A DNA stretch of 25,366 nucleotides from Actinobacteria bacterium UBA4719 (GTDB lineage Bacteria > Actinomycetota > Actinomycetes > Actinomycetales > Dermatophilaceae), in NCBI GenBank assembly GCA_002404345.1, contig DHJN01000052.1, positions 1 through 25,366 on the forward strand. Reading direction: 5' to 3'. Of this stretch, positions 1-7,054 are shown one piece after another. The notes under the pieces are model-generated. The model was not told the DNA's origin. It did not search any database and was given only the letters and a program-made list of their open reading frames with translations. The stretch's first letter is position 1. Each line of letters starts with the position of its first letter. The position numbers and the translations under genes were made by a program.

Positions 1-205
1 AGTGTCCGGAGGGGGACTTGCCCACCTGGGACACACACCTTCGACATCTGGCTTTAGTCCTAGCCGCCGTGTCTGCAGGCCTGGGCAGCGCAAATGCCCG
101 AAGGGGTACGGTCCGACGGCTCGTGAGGCGACGGGGGAGGGGTGCGGGTCATGACTTGCATACCTGGCGACCGGGACGCCATCGGCCTGAACCGATTCGC
201 ATCAT
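1..205 (+). repeat. Dispersed repeat copy A (truncated by window start)
   Basis: This stretch matches 16550-16757 closely over about 200 bases, with small indels. Its left part also matches 15223-15270. The shared core has GTGTCC and GGACAC arms around a G-rich stretch. Read on the minus strand, the core resembles the T arm and acceptor end of a tRNA. The part that lies left of this core in the other two copies would fall before base 1. The repeat ends just upstream of the YefM promoter. No convincing gene is present: a 77-codon open frame over it shows no recognisable protein and is not conserved in copy C. Confidence 0.85.
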
Positions 206-210
206 GCGGA

Positions 211-256
211 TGTCCAACCCTTCGGACGTACGCTATTCTGTACGCACATGAGGAGG
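211..256 (+). promoter_or_regulatory. Promoter, operator and RBS of yefM-yoeB
   Basis: Two hexamers, CGTACG at 227-232 and TGTACG at 239-244, have centres 12 bases apart. A -10-like TATTCT (234-239) lies between them, with a weak -35-like TGTCCA (211-216) 17 bases upstream. The Shine-Dalgarno AGGAGG is at 251-256. E. coli YefM-YoeB autoregulates through palindromes with TGTACA cores at a similar spacing, recalled from the literature. Binding of YefM here is therefore a reasonable inference. Confidence 0.55.
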
Positions 257-262
257 TGGGTT

Positions 263-514
263 ATGAGGACCATGACGTATTCCGAGTCGCGGGCGAAGTA
301 CGCAGAGACCCTTAACGCGGTCGTCGATGACCGCGAGGAGGTGGTGATCACTCGGGCTGGCCATGAGCCGGTGGTCATCGTCTCCCTCGAGGACTACCAG
401 TCGTTGAAAGAAACCGCATACCTGCTGCGGAGTCCCGAAAATGCCCGTCGCCTTCTGACGTCGATTGACCGACTCGAGAGTGGCCGGGGGATTGAGCAGG
501 ACCTCTCCGAGTGA
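263..514 (+). CDS. yefM: YefM antitoxin (Phd/YefM family)
   Basis: Antitoxin that neutralises the YoeB mRNA interferase and represses its own operon through an N-terminal DNA-binding fold. The protein has the family signature: SESRAKYAETLNAVVDD at the N-terminus, then the VVITRAGHEPVVIVSLEDYQSL strand-helix region, then an acidic C-terminal tail that would wrap the toxin. Its 83 residues are normal for YefM. An ATG at 248 is also in frame, but the AGGAGG at 251-256 lies downstream of it and is spaced 6 bases from the ATG at 263, so 263 is the better start. The stop overlaps the toxin start in GTGA, which couples the two genes. The pair lies directly right of repeat copy A. Confidence 0.93.
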   Translation: MRTMTYSESRAKYAETLNAVVDDREEVVITRAGHEPVVIVSLEDYQSLKETAYLLRSPENARRLLTSIDRLESGRGIEQDLSE

Positions 515-780
515 AACTCCTTTGGGACGAGAGCGCCTGGGATGACTACGGGCGGTGGCGTGCCCTTGATAGTACGGACCGCAAGGTCCTCAAACGGATC
601 AACACCCTGATCAGGGATGTCGAGCGGAACGGCAACGAGGGGATCGGTAAACCCGAACCACTCAAACACGGATTTCACGGCTACTGGTCGCGGCGCATCA
701 CCGATGAGCACCGGCTCGTCTACAAGCTCAGCGAGAACGAGATACGAATTGCCGCTTGCCGCTACCACTACGCAGGTTGA
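511..780 (+). CDS. yoeB: YoeB toxin, ribosome-dependent mRNA interferase
   Basis: RelE-superfamily toxin that cleaves mRNA in the ribosomal A site when YefM is degraded. At 89 residues it has the family length and layout: KLLWDESAWDDYGRW at the N-terminus, then IGKPEPLKHGFHGYWSRRI, then a C-terminal CRYHY. E49, R68, H86 and Y87 correspond to the catalytic and substrate-contact residues of E. coli YoeB (E46, R65, H83, Y84), so the toxin looks intact. The start is GTG at 511, overlapping the antitoxin stop by four bases. Its stop codon directly abuts a DUF4184 gene fragment, so this is where foreign DNA appears to meet the older gene. Confidence 0.94.
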   Translation: MKLLWDESAWDDYGRWRALDSTDRKVLKRINTLIRDVERNGNEGIGKPEPLKHGFHGYWSRRITDEHRLVYKLSENEIRIAACRYHYAG

Positions 781-1390
781 GACCGACCGCTCACACGGAT
801 GCCTTTGGCGAGACCTGCCCTTGCCTCCGCGCCCGCCGCGCGGGGGCGCATTCGCGCGCAGGCGGTTCACGGCCTGCGTGTCCGACTGTCATCTCCTCGC
901 AGGGTGCTGCTGGTGCTTCTCTCCTTGTCGGTGGGGGGCGGCGACCCACGTCGTCTGGGATGCGTTCACGCATGCCGGACGGTGGGGCACGGCCCACGTT
1001 CCCTGGTTGGCTGATGAGCATGGGCTTCTGCCCGGCTACCGCTGGGCGCAGTATGGCGGTGGGGTATTCGGTGTGCTGGTCGTTGGGCTGGCGCGGTGGT
1101 GGCAAAGCAATACGGCCGCATCGCCGGCGTCAGGGCTGCGACCGGCGGTCGCCGTCGGAGCCTGGCTGTTAGTCCTGGTCGCTGGAGCAGCAGGCGCAGC
1201 CGTCGGGAGCATAGGTCCGCTCACTTCGCCCGAAGGCCCCGATCTGCGAAGCGCGTTCTTCCTTGCAGCCACCCGGGACATCGCCCCAGCCGTTTTTGTG
1301 GCTCTCCTGTTCGCGGCGAGTTGGCACCTCGTTGCGGGACGCCAACCAGCCGATGGGGGAGACCTCGCGAGGGAGGGCGAAAACACGTAA
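781..1390 (+). pseudogene. DUF4184 membrane protein, 5'-truncated and frameshifted
   Basis: The C-terminal half of a DUF4184 family integral membrane protein of unknown function. Bases 781 to about 933 read LARPALASAPAARGR through VLLVLLSLSVG in one frame. The protein then continues as GAATHVVWDAFTHAGRWG, LPGYRWAQYGGGVFG and two hydrophobic stretches in another frame. The switch falls on six Gs at 933-938, and removing one G restores a continuous family match. The family's usual start (about 100 residues beginning MPFTPSHA or similar) is absent: the recognisable part begins right after the YoeB stop. The reading is that the repeat/toxin-antitoxin unit inserted into or replaced the front of this gene. 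A sequencing error in the G run could explain the frameshift but not the missing front. Confidence 0.75.
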
Positions 1391-1398
1391 GGAGGCCA

Positions 1399-1431
1399 TG
1401 AGCGTGGTCGGCCCGTTCAGGTCGGGCTGAT
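1399..1431 (+). other. Possible 10-codon ORF with strong RBS
   Basis: An AAGGAGG sequence overlapping the end of the DUF4184 remnant is followed by ATG and ten codons (MSVVGPFRSG), then TGA. It could be a leader peptide, or the stub of a lost downstream gene that followed DUF4184. The rest of the gap up to fdhD shows nothing else clear. Confidence 0.2.
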
Positions 1432-1527
1432 CCAGGAGCCATCCAAACCGGGCAATTCCTGCCGCCGACACGGTGTAGTTGCGGCTGACTGTCGACGCTT
1501 GCGGCGCCTTCGTATAGGTGCTACCCC

Positions 1528-2394
1528 TTGTGTGTGGGTCGAGTCGCGGTACGTCGAATGGTCACTCGCCTGAGCGAGAGCGGTCCTTTGGTCACGCAGG
1601 AGGATGTGCTGGCGGCTGAGGAGCCGCTCGAGATTCGGGTCGGTGGTCGCTCGCTCGCGGTGACGATGCGCACTCCGGGTCATGACTTTGATCTCGCTGC
1701 TGGCTTCCTCGTCTCCGAGGGTGTCATCACGCGCGGCGAGCACTTCAGCACGGCGCGATACTGCGCCGGCGCGGGCGACGAGGGCTTGAACACTTTCAAC
1801 GTCCTGGATGTGTCCCTGGCTCCCGGTGTCCCGCCGCCCGACCCCAGTCTGGAGCGTTCGTTCTACACGACGAGCTCATGCGGGTTGTGCGGAAGGGCGA
1901 GCATCGACGCGGTGCGTACACAGTCGGCCTACGAGGTCATCGATGACGGGTTGCGGGTCCACGCCGAGCTCCTCACCACATTTCCCGAGAAGCTGCGTGC
2001 CGAACAAGCCGTGTTCGAGAAGACCGGCGGGCTGCACGCGGCAGCCCTTTTTGATGGCGTCAGCGGCCGGATACTCGTGATCCGCGAGGACGTTGGGCGC
2101 CACAACGCGGTGGACAAGGTCATCGGCTGGGCGCTCAAGGAGGACCGCTTGCCGTTGCGGGGCACGGTCCTGATGGTGTCGGGTCGCGCCAGTTTCGAGT
2201 TGACCCAGAAGGCCATGATGGCTGGCATCCCGGTACTCGCCGCCGTCTCGGCGCCTTCCTCGTTGGCTGCAGAGATGGCTACCGAGGTGGGGATGACTCT
2301 TGTGGGCTTCCTGCGCGGGAGCTCGATGGTGATTTATGCCGGCGCCGCGCGCGTCGTCGGAACAACGGTACGCAGCAGCAAAGGTGCAGCGTGA
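1528..2394 (+). CDS. fdhD: FdhD, formate dehydrogenase sulfurtransferase
   Basis: FdhD carries sulfur from a cysteine desulfurase to the molybdenum bis-MGD cofactor of formate dehydrogenase, a step needed for activity. The protein shows the family hallmarks: EEPLEIRVGG, the TPGHDFDLAAGFLVSEGVI block, the catalytic loop SSCGLCG with C118 and C121, REDVGRHNAVDKVIG, and SGRASFELTQKAMMAGIPV. Its length (288 residues) is typical. TTG at 1528 has an AGGTG seven bases upstream. GTG at 1534 would give the usual VGRV N-terminus but sits 13 bases from that RBS, so the exact start is open. It converges on selB with a 29-base gap. Its presence beside fdhA fits a dedicated maturation role. Confidence 0.95.
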   Translation: MCVGRVAVRRMVTRLSESGPLVTQEDVLAAEEPLEIRVGGRSLAVTMRTPGHDFDLAAGFLVSEGVITRGEHFSTARYCAGAGDEGLNTFNVLDVSLAPGVPPPDPSLERSFYTTSSCGLCGRASIDAVRTQSAYEVIDDGLRVHAELLTTFPEKLRAEQAVFEKTGGLHAAALFDGVSGRILVIREDVGRHNAVDKVIGWALKEDRLPLRGTVLMVSGRASFELTQKAMMAGIPVLAAVSAPSSLAAEMATEVGMTLVGFLRGSSMVIYAGAARVVGTTVRSSKGAA

Positions 2395-2423
2395 CCAGCC
2401 ATTGGCGGTGCGCACCAGGCTCC

Positions 2424-4427
2424 CTATGACGTGCGTGAGGCAGCGCTGCGAACCTCGCGATGGCCGTCATCCAGGCGCCGGGTCCAACCGCGGGCATCGA
2501 GGTGCTCGAGCAGCGGTATGGCGACCCGCCGGGTGGTATTCAGCGCTTGTCTGGCCGCGCTGGTCGTGAACGGCTGAGGGAGCATCGCCAGCACTCGCAT
2601 CGCAAGGGCCGGGGATGCTGGCAAGAGCACGATTTCGTCGGTGAGACGCAGGACCCGCCCTGCCTGCTCCGCCGCGGCGAGCTCGCGCGGGCCGAGGCCC
2701 CACCCTTTCAGGTCCGGACGCTCCGGAGCGTCGAACGGTGCCTTCTGCAGACGGGACTCGAGAGCCCGAAGGCCCGCTTCTGCGGCACCAAACGATGGAG
2801 CGGTCCCCTGCCGGATCACCCGCCCGATGTGCAGCTGCAGCTGGGCGTCACGTGCTACCGCTTCCACCAGACGCAAGTCAGGCAGCCCCGCCGCATGGCG
2901 GACCGCTTCCAGGCTCAGCCCGGGATCAAGAGGGTTGGCGAGCGCATGGGCGTCCACGGCCGCCGTGAGCTTGCGCATCCACTGCTCCCATTGCTCATGG
3001 GTGACCAGCCACTGACCCTCGCGGCGCAGCCCTGACGCCGTGCCCGCGGAGGCGGAGTCCTCGAGCACCTGTTGCGGTATGCCGAGTGCGGCCAGGTCGC
3101 CCACCCGCGCGGCTCCGCGGCGGCTCACTTCGGTGAACAGGTCGGGCGTCCCGCTCACACTGGCCAGCTGGCCGCCGCGGACAGCGGCGGCTCCACGCCG
3201 GCGCAGCGCGGGAGGGTCCGCGTCGAGAACCAGCGCACCCGCAACGACCCGCTGGCGACCTGGGTCACGCAGGATGGTCCGGTCGCCCGCCTGGAGATGG
3301 AGGGATCCGCGCATCGTCAGGCGCGCGGTGTCGGGTCCCAGTGGCCGGACATGGACCGGGACCGCAACCGTGCCGACGTGCAGCATCAGCTCACCGGCCA
3401 ACGCCTCGGACCAGCGGGCCGGCCCTGCGCCTCCCGGCTGCCGCCACGGGGCGGCGTCACCCGCGTCACCCGCGTCACCCGCGTCACCCGCGTCACCCGC
3501 GTCATCGCGGCAGCCCGACAGGCTGGACGTCCCAGACACGGTCCCTAGGTTTGCGGGTGAAGTGGTCGCACAGTCCCTAGGTTTGTGTGCTTGAGGTTGG
3601 TGCGATTGGGTGGACGGCACCAGACGGACATCAACCACACTGGTGGTGGGCCACGCGCCTGGCGTGACGATGGCGTCACCGCGGGCGACATCCTCGACCG
3701 AGACCTGCCGCAGGTTGACCGCGACCCGGGCCACCCCGCATACCTCCTGGACGTCCTGGCCCAGGCTCTGCAGGGCACGCACCCGCACCGGCGCACCGCG
3801 TAGCTCAAGGATGTCGCCAACCTGGATCGTGCCTGCGCCGAGAGTGCCGGTGACTACGGTGCCGCTGCCGCGAATACTGAACGACCGGTCAACCCAGAGC
3901 CGGACCCGGGCAGTCGGGTCCGGCACGGGCAGCCTGGAGACCAGGGCATCGAGCAGCCTGCGGAGCTCGCCCAGTCCGGAGCCCGTGGTCCCCGACACGG
4001 CCACGGAAGGGATCTCGCCGAGGCTCGATACGGCAAGGTGATCTTGTGCTTCGGCCAGCGCGGGCGCCGGGTCGGCCCGGTCGCTGCGGGAGACCGCGAG
4101 GATGCCGTGTCGCAGACCGAGGGCGGTGATCGCGGCCAGGTGCTCCTGCGACTGGCGCCGCCAGCCTTCGTCGGCCGCGACGACGAAGAGCACGGCCGGG
4201 GCCGGCCCCAGACCGGCGAGCATGTTGCCGATAAAGCGCTGATGCCCCGGCACGTCGACGAAGGCCAGCCGTTCGCCGGAGTCGAGGGTCGTCCAGGCGT
4301 AGCCGAGGTCGATGGTCAGCCCGCGCCGACGCTCCTCCGCCCAGCGGTCGGGCTCGGTGCCGGTCAGAGCGCGTACGAGGGTTGACTTGCCGTGGTCAAC
4401 GTGACCAGCTGTGGCGATCACGCGCAT
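2424..4427 (-). CDS. selB: SelB, selenocysteine-specific elongation factor
   Basis: GTPase that brings Sec-tRNASec to the ribosome at UGA codons marked by a SECIS hairpin. The start MRVIATAGHVDHGKST has the P-loop at residues 8-16, followed by the G3 motif DVPGHQRF. G4 reads SRSD in place of a canonical NKxD. EF-Tu-like domains II and III follow, then C-terminal winged helices that bind the SECIS RNA. At 667 residues it is longer than E. coli SelB (614). The excess is largely a low-complexity linker inside domain III (plus-strand about 3400-3620) holding five GDA repeats and a duplicated 13-base segment. ATG at 4427 is two bases after the selA stop, so translation is probably coupled. The frame stays open upstream into selA, but the GTPase start fixes the N-terminus. 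Confidence 0.95.
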   Translation of the reverse strand: MRVIATAGHVDHGKSTLVRALTGTEPDRWAEERRRGLTIDLGYAWTTLDSGERLAFVDVPGHQRFIGNMLAGLGPAPAVLFVVAADEGWRRQSQEHLAAITALGLRHGILAVSRSDRADPAPALAEAQDHLAVSSLGEIPSVAVSGTTGSGLGELRRLLDALVSRLPVPDPTARVRLWVDRSFSIRGSGTVVTGTLGAGTIQVGDILELRGAPVRVRALQSLGQDVQEVCGVARVAVNLRQVSVEDVARGDAIVTPGAWPTTSVVDVRLVPSTQSHQPQAHKPRDCATTSPANLGTVSGTSSLSGCRDDAGDAGDAGDAGDAGDAAPWRQPGGAGPARWSEALAGELMLHVGTVAVPVHVRPLGPDTARLTMRGSLHLQAGDRTILRDPGRQRVVAGALVLDADPPALRRRGAAAVRGGQLASVSGTPDLFTEVSRRGAARVGDLAALGIPQQVLEDSASAGTASGLRREGQWLVTHEQWEQWMRKLTAAVDAHALANPLDPGLSLEAVRHAAGLPDLRLVEAVARDAQLQLHIGRVIRQGTAPSFGAAEAGLRALESRLQKAPFDAPERPDLKGWGLGPRELAAAEQAGRVLRLTDEIVLLPASPALAMRVLAMLPQPFTTSAARQALNTTRRVAIPLLEHLDARGWTRRLDDGHREVRSAASRTS
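3454..3504. repeat. 9-bp tandem repeat inside selB
   Basis: Five perfect copies of GCGTCACCC (3454-3498) plus a partial sixth. On the minus strand they encode repeated Gly-Asp-Ala in the SelB linker. Unit length is a multiple of three, so copy-number change keeps the frame. Confidence 0.95.
3541..3585. repeat. 13-bp direct repeat inside the selB linker
   Basis: GTCCCTAGGTTTG occurs at 3541-3553 and again at 3573-3585. Both copies include the palindrome CCTAGG. The copies lie in the poorly conserved linker next to the 9-bp tandem repeat, so this part of selB looks like an expansion or insertion. Confidence 0.85.
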
Positions 4428-4429
4428 GA

Positions 4430-5806
4430 TCAGCCCGGATCCCTTTGCAGGGCAACGGACCTGATCGCCTCGAGGACCGCGTCGTCCGCAGACTCGGGTA
4501 TGCAGCGCAGGTCCACAAACGTACGGCCACGCTCCACCCGGCAGACGACGCATGGATCGTGGCGACGTAACGCGACTGCGAAGGCCTGCGGAAGCGTTAC
4601 GGCCCAGCCCGCGAGCTCCAGACCGGGGGCTCCTCCGCCGCCAACGGCCCCGGGCGACGGCACGACCTCTGGCGCGAGCGAAGCCGCCTGCCCGGGCCCA
4701 AGCACCCCGTCGCTGAGCAGCTCGGCGCACAGGTGATCGCAGCGGGCGCGCAGACTTGCCGCGCTGACGTGCAGGGCAACGCAGGTGGGCGTCAGCGGGC
4801 CACGGAGGGTGGCCTCGAGCGCCGCTATCGTCAGCTTGTCTATGCGGACCGCGCGGGCCAGGGGATGGCGACGGAGCCGCTCGACGAGCTCGGCGCGCCC
4901 GAGGAGCAGACCCGCCTGCGGACCGCCCAGCAGCTTGTCGCCACTACAGGTCACCAGGTCGGCACCGTCGGCCAATGTCGTTGCGGCATCAGGTTCCTGG
5001 GGCAGGAGCGGGTCCGGTGCCAGCAGCCCGCTGCCGATGTCGACCACGATCGGTACACCGAGACCGGTAAGACCAGGTAGGCCGGCGAGCTCGGCGACAG
5101 ACACCTCAGAGGTGAAGCCCTCGACCCGGAAGTTGCTCGGGTGCACCTTGAGCACGCAGCCCGTATCCGGTCCGATCGCGTCGGCGTAGTCGCGCAGGCA
5201 GGTGCGGTTGGTGGTGCCGACCTCGCGCAGCCGGGCACCCGTCGACGCGATGAGGTCCGGCAGGCGGAAACCATCACCGATCTCGACCATCTCGCCCCTG
5301 CTGACGACGACCTCTCGTCCGGCCGCGAGCGCGGTCGTGGCGAGTACCAGTGCAGCGGCGCCGTTGTTGACCGCCAGCACGTCGCCCGCCGCTGGCACCG
5401 CGGCGCGCAGCGCGGCCAGGGTGCCGCGACCCCTGCGGGCCCTGGCGCCGGTCTCGACATCGAACTCAACGTCGACGTATGCCGCGGCCGTCACCATCGC
5501 CTCGAGCGCCGAAGCGGACAGCGGTGCACGACCGAGGTTGGTATGCAGCACGACCCCGGTCGCATTGAGAACCTGTCGCAGCGACGTTGCGGCCTGGGGG
5601 AGCCCGGCGACCGCCTCGCCAACAACAGCATCGGGTGCGATCTGCCCCGAACGGGCACGGGCCTGGGCGACTCTCACCGTGGCCTTGACCACAGCGGGGG
5701 ACAGGTTCGCACCAGCGGCCACAATGCGCGGATCGGCGAGCACCGTGTCGGTGCGTGGCACGCTGCGCCGCGGGTCCGGCATACCGGCCGTCTTGGGCTG
5801 TCTCAT
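4430..5806 (-). CDS. selA: SelA, L-seryl-tRNA(Sec) selenium transferase
   Basis: PLP enzyme that converts Ser-tRNASec to Sec-tRNASec using selenophosphate. The 458-residue protein has the SelA landmarks: LRQVLNATGVVLHTNLGRAPLS near residue 80, the VNNGAAALVLA block, RGEMVEIGDGFRLPDL, HPSNFRVEGF, VDIGSGLL, and the PLP-lysine motif SGDKLLGGPQAGLL with K291. ATG at 5806 lies 30 bases downstream of the tRNA-Sec gene on the same strand, with only a weak AGGA upstream, so selC, selA and selB are probably one transcript. The stop is two bases from the selB start. Confidence 0.96.
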   Translation of the reverse strand: MRQPKTAGMPDPRRSVPRTDTVLADPRIVAAGANLSPAVVKATVRVAQARARSGQIAPDAVVGEAVAGLPQAATSLRQVLNATGVVLHTNLGRAPLSASALEAMVTAAAYVDVEFDVETGARARRGRGTLAALRAAVPAAGDVLAVNNGAAALVLATTALAAGREVVVSRGEMVEIGDGFRLPDLIASTGARLREVGTTNRTCLRDYADAIGPDTGCVLKVHPSNFRVEGFTSEVSVAELAGLPGLTGLGVPIVVDIGSGLLAPDPLLPQEPDAATTLADGADLVTCSGDKLLGGPQAGLLLGRAELVERLRRHPLARAVRIDKLTIAALEATLRGPLTPTCVALHVSAASLRARCDHLCAELLSDGVLGPGQAASLAPEVVPSPGAVGGGGAPGLELAGWAVTLPQAFAVALRRHDPCVVCRVERGRTFVDLRCIPESADDAVLEAIRSVALQRDPG

Positions 5807-5836
5807 GGCCCGATCCTATGAGCATCGGCAGGTTAT

Positions 5837-5932
5837 TGGCGGAGGCGGACGGGAATCGAACCCGCTCGACCCGGATACCGGGTCACACCGGTTTTGAGGA
5901 CCGGGAGGGCCACCAGGCACCTGAACGCCTCC
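5837..5932 (-). tRNA. selC: tRNA-Sec (anticodon TCA)
   Basis: On the minus strand this folds as a selenocysteine tRNA. It has a long acceptor (GGAGGCG pairing with CGCCTCC), a D arm with an extended stem (AGG.GCC / GGC.CCT type), an anticodon stem CCGGT/ACCGG around loop CCTCAAA with TCA, a long variable arm GACCCGG-TAT-CCGGGTC, a T arm with TTCGATT, discriminator G and encoded CCA. The long variable arm plus the TCA anticodon are diagnostic. Position 33 appears to be C in place of the usual U. The gene sits just upstream of selA on the same strand and is divergent from selD, so the short gap 5933-5969 must hold both promoters. Confidence 0.96.
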
Positions 5933-5969
5933 ATGTGGCTATTCAGCACACGCTAGCCGAGACGTGCCT

Positions 5970-6992
5970 ATGATGCCGAGAATGAACGGCATCGACACGA
6001 ACGGCATCGACACGACTGCATACCGCCTCACGCAGTTCGCCCACGGCGGCGGATGCGCGTGCAAGATCCCCGCTGGGGAGCTCGAGCAGATGCTCTCGGG
6101 TTTGCCGGCGGTGACCTCTCCCGACCTGCTGGTGGGGCTCGAGCACGGCGACGACGCCGCTGTCGTCCGCGTCCGGGATGGGCTGGCTGTCGTCAGCACC
6201 GCGGACTTCTTCACCCCGGTCGTCGACGACGCCTACGACTGGGGTCGGATCGCGGCGGCCAACGCGTTCTCCGATGTCTATGCGATGGGTGGGCGGCCCG
6301 TTGTCGCGATCAACCTTGTGGGCTGGCCGCGCGACGTGCTGCCGATGGAGCTTCTGCGAGAGGTGCTGCGCGGCGGCGCAGACATCGGCCTCGCTGCAGG
6401 TACGCCCATTGCCGGCGGTCACAGCATCGACGACCCGGAGCCGAAGTACGGGCTGGCGGTGACTGGCGTGGTCGATCCGGAGCGGATCCTGCGCAACGAC
6501 GCTGCCCGGCCCGGGCTGCCGATCAGCCTGACCAAGCCGCTCGGCGTGGGGATGCTGAACAACCGGCACAAGGCCACGGGCGAGAGCTTTCCCCAGGCGG
6601 TGGCGTCGATGGTCGCGCTCAATGACACGGCCGCGCGCGATGCCCTTGCGGCCGGTGTGGAAGCGGCGACCGACGTGACCGGGTTCGGTCTGCTGGGGCA
6701 CCTGTTCAAGATGGTGCGCGCCTCGGGCGTGAGTGCGGTGCTCGATGCGGCGGCGGTGCCTTACCTCGACGGGGCTCGCGAGGCGCTGCGCGACGGCTTT
6801 GTCAGCGGCGGGACCCGGCGCAACCTCGAGTGGGTGCGTGCGGAGATCGACTCGAAGCTCGACGAGGACGAGCTGCTCCTGCTCGCCGACGCCCAGACCA
6901 GCGGTGGGCTGCTCGTGGTCGGGGAGGTGCCCGGCGCGCCGATCGTCGGCGAGATCGTGCCGCGTCGTCATCGGGCGCTCAACGTCAGGTAA
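5970..6992 (+). CDS. selD: SelD, selenophosphate synthetase (Cys type)
   Basis: Makes selenophosphate, the selenium donor for SelA, from selenide and ATP. The catalytic region LTQFAHGGGCACKIP matches E. coli LTQYSHGAGCGCK. C29 and K32 (numbered from 5970) correspond to the catalytic C17 and K20, and a cysteine, not selenocysteine, occupies the active site. Further family blocks are GDDAAV, STADFFTPVVDD, ANAFSDVYAMGG, AGGHSIDDPEPKYGLAVTG, TDVTGFGLLGH and ADAQTSGGLL. GTG at 5964 and ATGs at 5970, 5973 and 5982 are all in frame with no strong RBS, so the start is uncertain. A 15-base perfect tandem duplication near the start adds NGIDT twice. The gene is divergent from tRNA-Sec and convergent with the transporter gene. 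Confidence 0.94.
   Translation: MMPRMNGIDTNGIDTTAYRLTQFAHGGGCACKIPAGELEQMLSGLPAVTSPDLLVGLEHGDDAAVVRVRDGLAVVSTADFFTPVVDDAYDWGRIAAANAFSDVYAMGGRPVVAINLVGWPRDVLPMELLREVLRGGADIGLAAGTPIAGGHSIDDPEPKYGLAVTGVVDPERILRNDAARPGLPISLTKPLGVGMLNNRHKATGESFPQAVASMVALNDTAARDALAAGVEAATDVTGFGLLGHLFKMVRASGVSAVLDAAAVPYLDGAREALRDGFVSGGTRRNLEWVRAEIDSKLDEDELLLLADAQTSGGLLVVGEVPGAPIVGEIVPRRHRALNVR
5985..6014 (+). repeat. 15-bp tandem duplication at the start of selD
   Basis: AACGGCATCGACACG occurs twice in a row and encodes NGIDT-NGIDT ahead of the conserved SelD core. It keeps the frame. Confidence 0.95.
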
Positions 6993-7002
6993 GCCGGGCA
7001 GA

Positions 7003-7054
7003 CCACCTGAGTGAGCCGGCCAAAGACCACACGATGCCCCAGCTGGTCAGGTGG
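7003..7054. terminator. Possible two-way terminator between selD and the MFS gene
   Basis: CCACCTGA (7003-7010) and TCAGGTGG (7047-7054) are perfect 8-base inverted repeats in the convergent gap. The second arm includes the stop codon of the transporter gene. The loop is long (36 bases) and no T run follows, so function is doubtful. Confidence 0.25.

Noticed and set aside
18..251. Gene within repeat copy A
   Set aside because: The frame is not kept in copy C and the product looks like random GC-rich translation.
3454..3504. CRISPR array
   Set aside because: Units are 9 bases without spacers and lie inside selB.
4428..4730. selB with a long N-terminal extension into selA
   Set aside because: The extension is Arg/Gly-rich, antisense-free shadow of selA in another frame, and the GTPase start MRVIATAGHVDHGKST at 4427 is the family N-terminus.
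5943..6971. Long minus-strand frame opposite selD
   Set aside because: A shadow of selD in GC-rich DNA: His/Arg-rich with no family resemblance. The plus-strand frame has all SelD motifs.
7003..7054. Strong terminator between selD and the transporter gene
   Set aside because: The loop is long and there is no T tract; kept only as a weak candidate.
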